64,000 nucleotides of DNA from Deinococcales bacterium (GCA_025352125.1 JANXTZ010000028.1:62001-126000); one strand, 5' to 3'. Numbered from the stretch's first letter, positions 9,395-19,242 are shown. The notes: generated from the sequence alone by a model not told the origin. Numbers and translations are program-made.

Positions 9395-9895
9395 TCAACT
9401 CACCTTCGGCGTGAAATACGGATTGAACACGTTCTTTGCTGCCTCACGCACGACCTCGAGTTTCGGCTCGAGGTTGATGGCATTTATAACCGCAGCTTTC
9501 GCGGCGGCATAATTGTTGGCAAAAACTTCATCGGCATCGTCCGCCGTCCAATTCACCCAGACCGCGCAGATCACGCACCAATCGTTCTCCGCCTCCCGAG
9601 GCAAAATATGCTCGAGCAAACACTCTTGCACGCCCCTGGCGACCCCCGCCTGCGCCGCCCCCCAAGTCATGCCCTCGTGCGTGTCACCACGCAAATCGGC
9701 TTTGTTGATGAACGCCGTCATGGGCTTGACCGGCACGCCAGGTTGCAAGACCACCATGAACGGCAGATGCCCTTTGGTCGGACTCGAGAGTGCGCCCGCG
9801 AAGGCATGTCCCGCCGCGCCCGTTTTTAAACCCAGCATGACGTTGATGTGCGCGGCGTTTGGTCCGCTGCCGATAAAAGATTCACCGATAAACAT
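9395..9895 (-). CDS. fae: Formaldehyde-activating enzyme family protein (Fae)
   Basis: The 166-residue protein has the Fae pattern throughout: IGESFIGSGPNAAHINVMLG at the N-terminus with the His that acts as catalytic acid in this family (residue 16 here), then the GHLPFMVVLQPGVPVKPMT segment and WGAAQAGVARGVQECL. Fae condenses formaldehyde with tetrahydromethanopterin in methylotrophs. Homologues also occur in bacteria without that cofactor, so the reaction here may differ. No mtdB, mch or fhc gene is in the window. AAAGGAG precedes the start. Its neighbours are an aldo/keto reductase and a semialdehyde dehydrogenase, and a betaine-type locus lies upstream on the same strand, so handling of formaldehyde from N-methyl groups is conceivable. 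Confidence 0.8.
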   Translation of the reverse strand: MFIGESFIGSGPNAAHINVMLGLKTGAAGHAFAGALSSPTKGHLPFMVVLQPGVPVKPMTAFINKADLRGDTHEGMTWGAAQAGVARGVQECLLEHILPREAENDWCVICAVWVNWTADDADEVFANNYAAAKAAVINAINLEPKLEVVREAAKNVFNPYFTPKVS

Positions 9896-9912
9896 TTTTT
9901 CTCCTTTAAATT

Positions 9913-10446
9913 TTATGTAGCTTGAGCATGAACAATTTGATGTAAGACTTGCATGGCATCAATTGCGTGTTGACCCCAATGAGCTTGAAACAAGAACTTC
10001 CAATTCCAAACAATTTCGGGAACTTGAATCCTTAACTGACTTTCCCAAATACTCAGTCCAGATTTCAGATCACGATAAATATCGGCAAGATCGTCTGCAA
10101 GATCACCCACAACTGCTTCTTGATTAGAATCAGATTTTAAAATAGGATCAAAATACATCCAATAATGTCTTCGCGGAATTGCTCGAGATACACGTTCAAA
10201 AATCTGTTTCCAATCATGTTCACCAATACGGAACTCTTCTGGAGTATCCATTGAAACTCCGAGCAAACTCAGATCAGGTAACTTTTGACCAATTGAGTAA
10301 ACTTCAGCTAGAACATCAAGAATCTGACGTGTCCACACAACTGAACTATTAATGTCATTTTCAAGTAAGGAACAAAACCTAATTGCAGCCTTTTGAAAGG
10401 CGATTATTTCTGGAAAGTTACCAATCTCAAATGGACTGTTCATCAT
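9913..10446 (-). CDS. DUF5063 family protein
   Basis: The 177-residue protein resembles the DUF5063 family: an N-terminal helix with [14 protein letters not shown], a central [10 protein letters not shown], and [18 protein letters not shown] followed by [23 protein letters not shown]. The family has no known function; members often sit beside unrelated genes. The gene is clearly more A/T-rich than its neighbours and has only one CTCGAG (near 10178), which suggests a recent arrival. Its start codon overlaps the stop of the enolase-superfamily gene (ATGA type). Two ATG codons in tandem are possible starts. It sits within the run that leads to fae. Confidence 0.7.
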   Translation of the reverse strand: MMNSPFEIGNFPEIIAFQKAAIRFCSLLENDINSSVVWTRQILDVLAEVYSIGQKLPDLSLLGVSMDTPEEFRIGEHDWKQIFERVSRAIPRRHYWMYFDPILKSDSNQEAVVGDLADDLADIYRDLKSGLSIWESQLRIQVPEIVWNWKFLFQAHWGQHAIDAMQVLHQIVHAQAT

Positions 10447-11570
10447 GAAAATGTCGCCTGCCCACTCAAGGTTTTCTCGAGCATCACCTCATCCAACTCG
10501 AGTCCCAACCCTGGCGCGTCAGACAGGGTGATCCAACCTTCACTATCAATGTCGATTGGGGTTTTGAGCATAAAGTCACGTCGCGCCAGACTCCATTCGG
10601 GCGGGTCAAACGGAAATTCGATAAACGGTGCGCCAACCGTGCCTGCGGTCAAGTGCAGGTTTGCCATCACGCCAATGCCGTTGCCCCAGGTGTGCGGCGT
10701 GAAGATTTTGCCGTGTCTCTCAACCTCGAGCGCCAGTTTTCGCAAGCCCGTGATGCCCAGGCTGCACACGCAATCGGGTTGAAAAACGTCCAGGCAATCG
10801 CGCTCGAGCAACTCGCGGAATTCGTAAGGTTCACGGGTCATTTCGCCGCCAGCCACAAGAATATTCACACTTTTTTTGAGGGCGGTATAGCCTTTATAAT
10901 CGCCGCGATGAAGCGGTTCTTCAACCCAGTACACGTGTTGCTTCTCAATTTCTTGGGCAACGCTAATAGCTTTCTCGAGATTCCAGGGTTGCAAAGTGTC
11001 CCACGGCATCCGCCAGCCCTGATTGCAGTCCACCATCAACTCGAGTTGCATTCCGATGGCGTCACGAATCGCGGCGACCACCGCCAGATCATCGCCAATG
11101 TTGGTGCGACCAAAACGAACTTTTAATGCGGGATAACCCAGCGCCATGGCTCGCTTGGCAACCTCAACCATCTCGGGAATGCTGCGATGCACTCCGCTCG
11201 AGGCATACGCCCGAATGCGGTTCGACTTGCCGCCGACCAGCTTCCAGACTGGTTGATCCCGAATTTTGCCCGCCAAATCCCAGAGCGCCACGTCAAGCGG
11301 ATAGCAACGCCCCGCATGAAATTCGATGTTGCTCAAGACCGCATTGTGACGCTCGAGATCGAGCGCGTCCTGCCCAATAAAATAATGCTGATAATCACCA
11401 AAACCGTACATCGCATCGCCAGAACCCACACCCACACGCCCCGCATCGTCGAACACCCGCACGATGGTCGCCGGAAATTTGGTGCGCGGTTTCGGGTCCC
11501 AACTGGCGGGAAATGGCGGCTCGAGCGGCAATTGATGGTGGGTGATCTCGATTTTGGTGATGGTGCTCAT
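10443..11570 (-). CDS. Mandelate racemase/muconate-lactonizing (enolase superfamily) enzyme
   Basis: The 375-residue protein has the two-domain enolase-superfamily layout. In the barrel I see KVRFG with a catalytic Lys position, the three metal ligands in [18 protein letters not shown] and AGGEMT, and a C-terminal HTWGNGIG with the catalytic His. The Lys plus His combination fits the mandelate racemase and sugar-acid dehydratase subgroups, which abstract the proton alpha to a carboxylate. The exact substrate (racemisation or aldonate dehydration) cannot be read. GAGGCAGAC before the ATG overlaps a CTCGAG. The stop overlaps the start of the DUF5063 gene. Confidence 0.85.
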   Translation of the reverse strand: MSTITKIEITHHQLPLEPPFPASWDPKPRTKFPATIVRVFDDAGRVGVGSGDAMYGFGDYQHYFIGQDALDLERHNAVLSNIEFHAGRCYPLDVALWDLAGKIRDQPVWKLVGGKSNRIRAYASSGVHRSIPEMVEVAKRAMALGYPALKVRFGRTNIGDDLAVVAAIRDAIGMQLELMVDCNQGWRMPWDTLQPWNLEKAISVAQEIEKQHVYWVEEPLHRGDYKGYTALKKSVNILVAGGEMTREPYEFRELLERDCLDVFQPDCVCSLGITGLRKLALEVERHGKIFTPHTWGNGIGVMANLHLTAGTVGAPFIEFPFDPPEWSLARRDFMLKTPIDIDSEGWITLSDAPGLGLELDEVMLEKTLSGQATFS

Positions 11571-11622
11571 GTCTGCCTCGAGATGGCGTGAAATGTTGGC
11601 GTGAAGAGATTGCTTCTTGCGC

Positions 11623-11800
11623 TACCCTCTCTTGACCATAAACGTGCACCTGGCGGGCATGGTCGCTCATCCCCAACCCTTCTCCCAACATCAGGAGAAT
11701 GGAGTTTAGGTTGCTTCTTTGAGAAACGAAAATTTATTGCCCCATACCCTCTTTCGCGTAGCGAGAGAGGGTGACGAGCCTCGGCGAGTCGGGTGAGAGC
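11623..11800 (+). repeat. Dispersed intergenic repeat, family A copy 1 (both modules)
   Basis: This 286-bp gene-free stretch (11571-11856) is mostly repeat. Module a (11623-11703) contains CATCCCCAACCCTTCTCCCA and AACATCAGGAGAA; module b (11745-11800) contains ACCCTCTTTCGCGTAGCGAG, then AGAGGGT and GGGTGAGAG and can form a stem. The same two modules in the same order recur at 23627-23834 and 33393-33520, and module a recurs inverted at 14538-14616. No open frame is supported. Its role is unknown; bacterial intergenic palindromic repeats of this kind are usually non-autonomous and transcribed as part of the mRNA. Confidence 0.8.
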
Positions 11801-11856
11801 TTCAGGCGAGGTGAGGTTCGTTATTCTTGCGTAGGAAGTAAGTTTTTGAGGGTTTT

Positions 11857-12996
11857 TCACTTCATGTACCCTTCCCAAACCCGCACGGTCAATTCAGCCA
11901 ACTCGAGCCTCTGAGATTCATTCACAACTCGAGCGTTGTTGTTCAGCATGGGTTGGTTTTCGGGCGCGTTCATCAATTCGGCGATGACCTGAGGCTCGAG
12001 GATGGCGGTTGTTTTGATGGCGGTTGCGAATTGGGTTTGCTCGAGAAATGTTTTGAAAGCGTTGCTGAGTTCTTGTGGCGTCACACCAAAAACTTCGGCG
12101 GCGCTCGAGTATTCTTCAGTTGCACCTTCGATGTTCCAAGCCAGCGTTGCCTCGAGTGCGATGGTCACGGCGACCCCATGTGGAATGTGGTACAACGTAC
12201 CGAGCGCGTGACCGATGCAGTGCGCGATGCCCGTGCCGCTGTTGTCTATCGCCAAGCCTGCGAGCATGGCAGCTTCCTGCATTCCCGCTCGAGTTTCCAG
12301 ATTTTCGGGCTGCCGAACAGCCGTTGGCAAGTGCTGGCGAATCAATTTCATGGCGTGCAAAGCGTTGCCGCTCGAGATGGCGTTTTTGCGTTTTCCAGTG
12401 TTCGCCTCGAGTGCGTGAGAGAAAGCATCCAAACCTGTTGAAGTGGTAACAAATGCGGGCATGGTCACTGTTACATTCGGGTCAAGAATCACCAAGTCGG
12501 GCAGCATCTCGTCGCCCCAAGTCCAGAGTTTGCGCCCAAAGGTGTCGCTTACGATGCAAGTCCGCGTGACTTCCGCACCCGTGCCACTGGTGGTTGGAAT
12601 GGCAATGATCGGGCGGCGACCTGTGAACGGGTTGGCGCACAGCAGATAATGCTCAATCCCCTCATGGGATGCAACGATTGCGGCGACCTGTTTGGCAATG
12701 TCGAGCGCACTTCCGCCACCCACGCCAACAATCACGGCTCGAGGAAAACTGCGGGCGTAAATTGCGGCGGCATTCACGCCCTCAACGGTGGGTTCACCGG
12801 CGGGAATGATGTACTGGGCAATGGTCACGCCTGCCAGGGCGTGTTTGAGGGTTTTAATATACTCACCCTCGGCAATCACGGCGTCCACAATCAATACCGC
12901 GCTGGCGCGTTCCCAACTTTTCAAGATTCCAGCCAAACCCGAGAGGTGGTCACTGCCGACCAAAATCCGTGGCGTGCGTCCGATGTCGTAATTCAT
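11857..12996 (-). CDS. Iron-containing (group III) alcohol dehydrogenase, possible choline dehydrogenase of GbsB type
   Basis: The 379-residue protein has the group III alcohol dehydrogenase features: the NAD loop VGVGGGSALDIAK, PTTSGTGAEVT, and metal-binding residues in GLDAFSHALE and GIAHCIGHALG followed by IPHGVA. Such enzymes oxidise alcohols in the cytoplasm. Its start overlaps the stop of the aldehyde dehydrogenase gene by 4 nt, and GGGAGC precedes it, so the two are made together and likely act in sequence: alcohol to aldehyde to acid. In Bacillus, GbsB (this fold) and GbsA (the partner fold) convert choline to glycine betaine. The nearby quaternary-amine importer makes that role plausible, though not proven. 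Confidence 0.83.
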   Translation of the reverse strand: MNYDIGRTPRILVGSDHLSGLAGILKSWERASAVLIVDAVIAEGEYIKTLKHALAGVTIAQYIIPAGEPTVEGVNAAAIYARSFPRAVIVGVGGGSALDIAKQVAAIVASHEGIEHYLLCANPFTGRRPIIAIPTTSGTGAEVTRTCIVSDTFGRKLWTWGDEMLPDLVILDPNVTVTMPAFVTTSTGLDAFSHALEANTGKRKNAISSGNALHAMKLIRQHLPTAVRQPENLETRAGMQEAAMLAGLAIDNSGTGIAHCIGHALGTLYHIPHGVAVTIALEATLAWNIEGATEEYSSAAEVFGVTPQELSNAFKTFLEQTQFATAIKTTAILEPQVIAELMNAPENQPMLNNNARVVNESQRLELAELTVRVWEGYMK

Positions 12997-14498
12997 ACCG
13001 TGCTCCCGTGCAACTCGAGCCAGGTGGTTTTGAGTTGCGTGTACTCCTCGAAGGCGTGAAGGCTCTTGTCGCGTCCAAAACCTGATTGCTTGTAACCACC
13101 GAACGGCGCGTTGACGCTGGTGTGGTCAAAAGCGTTGATCCAAACCGTGCCAGCCCGCAGCCGCTTGGCGGCAAGATGCGCCTGGTTGATGTCGTTGCTC
13201 CAGATCGCCGCCGCCAGCCCGTACTCGCTGTCATTCGCAATCTGAATCGCTTCCTCGAGCGTGTCAAATTCGATGCAGACCAGCACCGGTCCAAAAATTT
13301 CTTCGCGAGCGACCCGCATGTTGTTGGTGACATTCTCGAGGACGGTGGGTTGAATAAACACCCCACCAGATTCTTGCAAGACTTGCGCCCCGCCAATCGC
13401 CACACTCGCGCCCTCTTGTTGCCCCAGCGCAATGTACTCGAGCACCCGTGAACAATGCTCAGGAGAAATCAACGCCCCCATTTCGGTGCTCGGGTCGAGC
13501 GGATCGCCTGGTTTGAGGCGTTCCGCCCAAGGTTTCAACAGCGCCATAAACTCATCGCGCAAACCACGCTCCAAGAGCAACCTCGAGCCAGCATTGCAAC
13601 TCTCGCCTTGGTTGTACCAGATTGCGTAAGCCACGTACATTGCGGCTTTCTCGAGGTCAGCATTGCGCGTGACAATGTGCGGACTTTTACCGCCAAGCTC
13701 GAGTCCGATGCGTTTGATGTTGGATTTGGCGCTGTACTCGAGAAATTTCCTGCCGACCTCAGTGCTGCCTGTGAACACGATCACGTCCACGTCTGGGTGC
13801 ATTCCGAGTGCCTGCCCAGCAATGTGCCCAAGTCCCGTCACGACGTTCAACACGCCATCAGGAATGCCCGCCTCTTTTGCCAGTGCCGCCAGTTTCAACG
13901 CCGAGAGCGAGCTTTGCTCCGCAGGTTTTAAGACCACACTGTTGCCCGCCGCCAGTGCAGGTCCAAGTTTCCAAGCCGTGATAATCAACGGATAATTCCA
14001 GGGCACAACCGCGCCCACCACCCCTATCGCCTCTCGAGACACCATCACCAAACTCGAGTTTCCGTTCGGTGCAATCTCGTCGTACATCTTGTCAATGCAC
14101 TCCGCGTACCATTGAATGGTATTCGCACACGAACTCGCGTCCACATTGACGCTTTCCTTGATCGGCTTGCCCGTGTCCAGCGTCTCGAGCAACGCCAATT
14201 CTGCCAGATTTTCGCGCATCAAATTTGCCCAGTTCAGCATGATGCGTTTGCGTTCCGTCGGTTTTAAATCCCGCCAAACACCGCTCTCAAACGCCGCTCG
14301 AGCCGCCCTGACCGCCACATCCACATCCGCAGCATCACACGCCGCAATCTGCGCCAAATGTTTGCCCGTCGCTGGGTTGATGCGTTCAAACGTGCCCCCA
14401 GAAATTGCATCCACAAAATGCCCGTCAATAAAAGCTCGAGTCTCGAGTTTGATGTCTTTTGCGTACTGCTGCCAGTTTGTATCCGTGATGATGTTCAA
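12993..14498 (-). CDS. Aldehyde dehydrogenase, betaine-aldehyde dehydrogenase-like
   Basis: The 501-residue protein has the aldehyde dehydrogenase core: VPWNYPL, KPAEQSSLSALKLA, FTGSTEVGR, general base Glu in LELGGKSPHIV, and the nucleophile Cys in NQGESCNAGSR. The ESCNAGSR form is common in betaine-aldehyde and aminoaldehyde dehydrogenases. The open frame runs 24 codons further upstream, but those codons lie in a repeat; I chose TTG at 14498 because CAGGAG lies six bases before it. It is coupled to the iron alcohol dehydrogenase and lies 200 bp after the ProV gene. Substrate: betaine aldehyde or a related aminoaldehyde (inference from neighbours). Confidence 0.85.
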   Translation of the reverse strand: MNIITDTNWQQYAKDIKLETRAFIDGHFVDAISGGTFERINPATGKHLAQIAACDAADVDVAVRAARAAFESGVWRDLKPTERKRIMLNWANLMRENLAELALLETLDTGKPIKESVNVDASSCANTIQWYAECIDKMYDEIAPNGNSSLVMVSREAIGVVGAVVPWNYPLIITAWKLGPALAAGNSVVLKPAEQSSLSALKLAALAKEAGIPDGVLNVVTGLGHIAGQALGMHPDVDVIVFTGSTEVGRKFLEYSAKSNIKRIGLELGGKSPHIVTRNADLEKAAMYVAYAIWYNQGESCNAGSRLLLERGLRDEFMALLKPWAERLKPGDPLDPSTEMGALISPEHCSRVLEYIALGQQEGASVAIGGAQVLQESGGVFIQPTVLENVTNNMRVAREEIFGPVLVCIEFDTLEEAIQIANDSEYGLAAAIWSNDINQAHLAAKRLRAGTVWINAFDHTSVNAPFGGYKQSGFGRDKSLHAFEEYTQLKTTWLELHGSTV

Positions 14499-14537
14499 AA
14501 TAATCTCCTGAATTTTAGATTTCTGTTTTTTGTTTTT

Positions 14538-14616
14538 CTCCCTTCTCCTGATGTTGGGAGAAGCGACCATGCCCGAAGGTGCATTTTATGGTCAAGAGAG
14601 GGTCGGGGATGAGGGT
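14538..14616 (-). repeat. Dispersed intergenic repeat, family A copy 2 (module a only, inverted)
   Basis: On the minus strand this matches module a of the copy at 11623-11703: CTTCTCCTGATGTTGGGAG, GACCATGCCCG, and TATGGTCAAGAGAGGGT are shared, with some reshuffling in the middle. It lies upstream of the aldehyde dehydrogenase gene and is opposite in orientation to copy 1, so the two copies bracket the alcohol/aldehyde dehydrogenase pair. The remaining bases to 14699 show no gene. Confidence 0.78.
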
Positions 14617-14699
14617 AGATCTACCACCCGTTCCTTGAGCACATTGCATTTTTGATTTTGTTTCGCGGCAGCAAAGGCAGGGCGCAGCGAGCAGTGCTT

Positions 14700-15520
<821 letters not shown>

Positions 15521-15521
<1 letters not shown>

Positions 15522-16381
15522 CAACGTTTTCCGTTCAGAAGGCGTCGCTGACGGGCTTCCATGCCGTAAGCCTGCGAGATTCGGTCAATGATGATGGCGA
15601 GGATCACCACGGCAATTCCCGCCTGCGAACCCTTGCCGACATTCAGCGTGTTGATGCCCTCGAGCACATCCTCGCCCAATCCTCGAGCGCCGATCATGCT
15701 GGCAACCACGACCATTGCCAGCGCCATCATGATGGTCTGGTTGATGCCCGCCATGATGCTGGGGCGTGCCAGTGGCAGTTCGACGCCGATCAGCATTTGC
15801 CACGGGCTTGTGCCGAAGGCGGCGGCGGCTTCCTTGGTGTCGGCATCGACTTGACGAATGCCAAGGTCGGTCAAACGAATCAGTGGCGGCAGGGCGTAAA
15901 TAATCGTGGCGAAAATCGCGGGGACTTTGCCCAAATTAAAGAGCATCAAGACTGGAATCAAATACACAAACCCAGGCATGGTCTGCATCACGTCCAGCAC
16001 TGGCAGCACAATTGATCTCAGGCGATTGCTCTTCGAGGTCAGAATCCCGAGCGGAATGCCAATCAAAACGCACAAAAACGTTGAAACCATCATCAGTGCC
16101 AGCGTCAGCATCAGTTTGTCCCACAAGCCAAAGCAACCGATCAAGTACGCGCAAGCCACAAACAAGAACGTGGGTAAAAAACGTTTTGTCGCATGAAAAC
16201 CCAGCAAGCCCAGCGCAATCAAGACTGCCCACGGCGGAATCCAACGCAATGCCAGCTCAAGCGGAATCAAAAAATAGTGCAGCAAGAACAGCGTGATGCC
16301 ATGAAAGAACTCGCCGTAATGGCTGACCAGCCAGGTCACGAAATTATTGATGGGGTCTGTGATGCTTAAGTTCAAAAACAT
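15521..16381 (-). CDS. proW: Quaternary-amine ABC importer, permease
   Basis: The 286-residue protein has about six to seven membrane helices and the EAA-type loop (DTKEAAAAFGTSPWQMLIGVELPLA) that contacts the ATPase. The region LIGIPLGILTSKSNRLRSIV and MQTMPGFVYLIPVLMLFNLG is diagnostic of ProW/OpuAB permeases for glycine betaine, proline betaine or choline. The frame opens further upstream, but I chose the ATG at 16381 because GGAG lies upstream and the membrane region begins shortly after. It sits between proX and proV in one unit. Confidence 0.88.
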
Positions 16382-16458
16382 GAATCTCGAGTCTCCAAGG
16401 AAAGGCTTTTGACGTAACGAGCGATGAGGCATCACCTCACCGCCCGAGCTTAGATGGC

Positions 16459-17505
16459 TTATTTCATCATGCTGGCTTCAAGCTTTTGCGCAACGCCCGC
16501 CGGAACCCATTTGCTCCAGGTAGCTTTCTGGTTTTTCAAGAAATCCATCGCGGCATCGCTGGCGCTGATCTTGTCCTCGCTGATGCGTAAAATGGCTTTT
16601 TGAAGTTGGTTGAGGCTGAAGCTGGTCTTGCCAAAAAAACGCGTCAATGCGGCGTCGCTCTTGGCAAAATCGGCGTTCAGGTTGATGCGCAAGGTGGCTG
16701 ATGGCGTGGCGCTGGCGCAGGCTTTGGGGTCGTTGGCTTTCTCGAGTTCGTAGCATTTGGCGTTGTACTTTGGTTCTTTGAGTTGAATCACGTCGTACTT
16801 GCCGAGCAAAGAGGTTGGTGCCCAGTAATAAAACAAGATTGGCTTGCCCTGCTGGAAGGCGCTGGCAACGCTTGCATCGAGTGCGGCTTGCGAGCCTGGA
16901 CGGAATTGTTGGTACATGCTGTTCAGCTTGTAGGCGGTCAGTTTGCCGTCGTTGGTTTTGTCGCAGACCCAACCCGACACGCAACCCAGCAGACGTGACA
17001 TGTTTGGATTCTCGTCGTCTTTGAACAAGTCCTTGTATTTTGCCAGATCAGACACGGATTTCAGGTCTGGCGCGAGCGCCTTGATGCCTCGAGCCGAATC
17101 GCCCTCGACCAGGTAACGCGGCACGAACCAACCCTCGACGGTGCCACCCTGCAAGATTTTGCCGACCAGTTTGGCTTTGCCGTCCTTGACGCCTTTGATG
17201 ACAATATCGTTGAAGCCTTCCCATTCCTCAGCCCAGACGTGAAGATCGCCGTTGATCAGCGCGGTTTCGGTGACGGTGGTCGAACCGATGATGACTTCGG
17301 TTTTGCAGCCGTAACCTTTCTCGAGAATGTTGCGCAGGACTTCGGTGATGAACTGCCCGCTCTCCCAACTGATGCCCGCAAATTTGACCGTATTGCCGGC
17401 GGCACAGTATTTGGATGGCGAGTTTTGTTGGGCTTGCGTGCCGACCAGTGTGGCACTGGCGAGTAAACCTGCGGCGAGCATTATTTTTACGGCTGTCTTT
17501 TTCAT
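16459..17505 (-). CDS. proX: Quaternary-amine ABC importer, substrate-binding protein
   Basis: The 348-residue protein has a signal peptide (MKKTAVKIMLAAGLLASATL, ending near Ala-Gln-Ala). The mature part has OpuAC-family segments: TVKFAGISWESGQFITEVL, VIIGSTTVTETALINGDLHVWAEEW, and GKPILFYYWAPTSLLGKYDV, with Trp residues of the kind that form the cage for quaternary ammonium groups. It captures glycine betaine, choline or similar outside the membrane. The start follows GAGAGGAGCGAT. It lies 10 nt after the IclR gene. The open frame upstream of Met-Lys-Lys is antisense-free filler inside the IclR gene and is not used. Confidence 0.88.
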   Translation of the reverse strand: MKKTAVKIMLAAGLLASATLVGTQAQQNSPSKYCAAGNTVKFAGISWESGQFITEVLRNILEKGYGCKTEVIIGSTTVTETALINGDLHVWAEEWEGFNDIVIKGVKDGKAKLVGKILQGGTVEGWFVPRYLVEGDSARGIKALAPDLKSVSDLAKYKDLFKDDENPNMSRLLGCVSGWVCDKTNDGKLTAYKLNSMYQQFRPGSQAALDASVASAFQQGKPILFYYWAPTSLLGKYDVIQLKEPKYNAKCYELEKANDPKACASATPSATLRINLNADFAKSDAALTRFFGKTSFSLNQLQKAILRISEDKISASDAAMDFLKNQKATWSKWVPAGVAQKLEASMMK

Positions 17506-17515
17506 ATCGCTCCTC

Positions 17516-18358
17516 TCATCTCGAGCGTGCCGTTTTGACGGGCGCACTCGGTTGATGACTGTGTTGGGGTGGTGCTGTGCTGGCAATGGTGCTGGCAAAA
17601 AATCCAAGGTTTTCAGAGATGGCTCTCGCGCCAATCAACAGATGCTCGAGTGCAATTTCAAACCGTGCGGAGCTGGGGCTGGCGACCGCCATGCAAACGC
17701 TCAACGCCGCCACCACCGCGCCGCTCGAGTCCCTGACGGGTGCGGCGATGCAGCACAAATTCAGGGCGCTCTCCTGTTTGGTGTCCGCGTAGCCTCGAGC
17801 GCGAATTTGCTCGAGTTCTGTCGAGAGTGCTTTTTGATTGGTGATCGTGTACGGCGTGATGGCGGGTAATTTCTCGAGCTTGACCGGATGAAATGCCAGC
17901 AGCAACTTGCCGACGGCACTGCCGTGAAGTGACACGCGCCGCCCGATGTAGGTCGCTGGGCGAACAAGCTGGGTGCAATCGGTTTTGGCGACAAACACTG
18001 CCTCCGTACCCTCGAGCCGTGCGAGCTGCATGGTTTCGTTGATCTTGGCGACCAATTCAGAACTGACCCGTCCAAAGACCCGCGTGATGTCAAGGTTGCG
18101 GGTGTAAGCCACGCTGTACTCGAGCACCTTTGGACCAAGTTGATACACCTGCCCGTCCTGTTCAACCAACCTGGTGGCGTAAAGCGTACTGAGGGTTCGA
18201 CTGACGGTGCTTTTGGGCGCTCCAATGCGGCGGCTGATCTCGGACAAGGACAGCGCCTGCGGTTCGCTCGAGAGCAAATCCAGTATTTTCACGGCAGTAT
18301 GAACGGCTGGGGTTGGAAGGTCAGTCATCAGAAAACTCGAGTCCTTGGCTTGTTCCAT
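17516..18358 (-). CDS. IclR-family transcriptional regulator
   Basis: The protein (280 residues from this start) has a winged helix at the N-terminus (AVKILDLLSSEPQALSLSEI, RIGAPKSTVSRTL) and a C-terminal IclR effector domain with GRRVSLHGSAVGKLLLAF, RGYADTKQES and CCIAAPVRD. IclR proteins bind small acids or amines and control catabolic operons, often their own. It heads the proX-proW-proV unit, so it probably senses the transported amine or a breakdown product. Starts at 18388 (TTG), 18358 (ATG) and 18328 (ATG) are all possible; none has a strong ribosome-binding site. A palindrome overlaps the chosen start codon. Confidence 0.85.
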   Translation of the reverse strand: MEQAKDSSFLMTDLPTPAVHTAVKILDLLSSEPQALSLSEISRRIGAPKSTVSRTLSTLYATRLVEQDGQVYQLGPKVLEYSVAYTRNLDITRVFGRVSSELVAKINETMQLARLEGTEAVFVAKTDCTQLVRPATYIGRRVSLHGSAVGKLLLAFHPVKLEKLPAITPYTITNQKALSTELEQIRARGYADTKQESALNLCCIAAPVRDSSGAVVAALSVCMAVASPSSARFEIALEHLLIGARAISENLGFFASTIASTAPPQHSHQPSAPVKTARSR

Positions 18359-18367
18359 ATTTGGAAC
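18352..18367. promoter_or_regulatory. Candidate IclR operator, GTTCCATATTTGGAAC
   Basis: Six-base arms GTTCCA and TGGAAC flank four A/T bases. Short inverted repeats of this kind are usual for IclR-family dimers. It covers one of the possible start codons of the regulator gene, which would suit autoregulation. The 254-bp gap upstream (18389-18642) holds no other feature I can support. Confidence 0.45.
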
Positions 18368-18642
18368 GCTGGGTTGTATTTGGTTCAAGACAGACTATAA
18401 CCAGAGCCGCCCCAGAAAAACAAGAGGGGCTGACCTGCGCAGATCAATGACTCAGAAAATCAAGCTTTGATCGGTAACTCGAGCCACCACAACCCGCGAA
18501 CTTTTAACCGCGTTTGTTGCGCCAGACATCCACCACCGCCGTGAACTTGCCGCCAGCAGAAACCCGTTCATCTGACAAAACCAAAGACATGGTTTTCAAG
18601 TTTCAGATTCAGTCGTAACCTCTGCATGACTCGAGGATGTAT

Positions 18643-19182
18643 TTAACCATCTGGTTTGAGCTTTGTGCGTTCAAGAATTTCGTTCACGGTTTGATCTGGT
18701 GTTTGCCCTGAAGAATCAATCCAGATTCCGATTCTGGGCGTTTCAACTCGCAAGCTTTTGTCAAGTTCTTCAATGGTGTAACCCGCGTAACCATCTTTGC
18801 CTCGAGCCGCATTGCGTTGCCGAATCACCTCAACACCAGGCGTTAAAACAACCACCCCAAACGAATCATGCCGTATCAGATCGGCACAGTATTGCAAGGC
18901 AGCCCCAAAACAATTGTCTTGCCAGACGACCGTAAAACCAGTCTCGAGATAACTTTGGGCAAGCATCGCCGCCTGACGGTAACGCAAGTAGAGTTGCTCG
19001 AGCGCCCCGGGTTTTGGTTCGCTCGACATTAAAACTTTACCGGTCACGATAAAGCTGTTGATTGCGTCGCCATCAATGTGAACGGCTTTGGCAAAGTGTT
19101 GCGCCAACAATTGCCCAACGGTCGATTTCCCAGAGGCGGGAATTCCGGTGATCAAAAAAATTCTTGGTTTCACCGTTTCCAT
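18643..19182 (-). CDS. P-loop kinase-like protein (AAA_33 / small-molecule kinase type)
   Basis: The 179-residue protein starts with IFLITGIPASGKSTVGQLLA, a Walker A loop followed by VHIDGDAINSFIV, the arrangement of small-molecule kinases such as APS kinase, gluconate kinase and chloramphenicol phosphotransferase. A later RQRNAARGKDGYAG resembles a lid with Arg residues. The substrate cannot be told. I chose the ATG at 19182 because AGGAAG lies at the right distance; a GTG six bases upstream is too close to that site. It is a single minus-strand gene between IclR and the UxaA pair. Confidence 0.75.
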   Translation of the reverse strand: METVKPRIFLITGIPASGKSTVGQLLAQHFAKAVHIDGDAINSFIVTGKVLMSSEPKPGALEQLYLRYRQAAMLAQSYLETGFTVVWQDNCFGAALQYCADLIRHDSFGVVVLTPGVEVIRQRNAARGKDGYAGYTIEELDKSLRVETPRIGIWIDSSGQTPDQTVNEILERTKLKPDG

Positions 19183-19242
19183 CAGCACTTCCTGACAAAA
19201 AATTGTCGGTTGACCCTGGGTTTTTCGAGATGCAAACTCAAT

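Noticed and set aside
14499..14570. A longer start for the aldehyde dehydrogenase gene
   Set aside because: The added 24 codons come from the intergenic repeat, and a good ribosome-binding site precedes the TTG at 14498.
11623..14616. A composite transposon around the dehydrogenase pair
   Set aside because: The flanking repeats are under 100 bp, carry no transposase, and other copies occur singly in operons.
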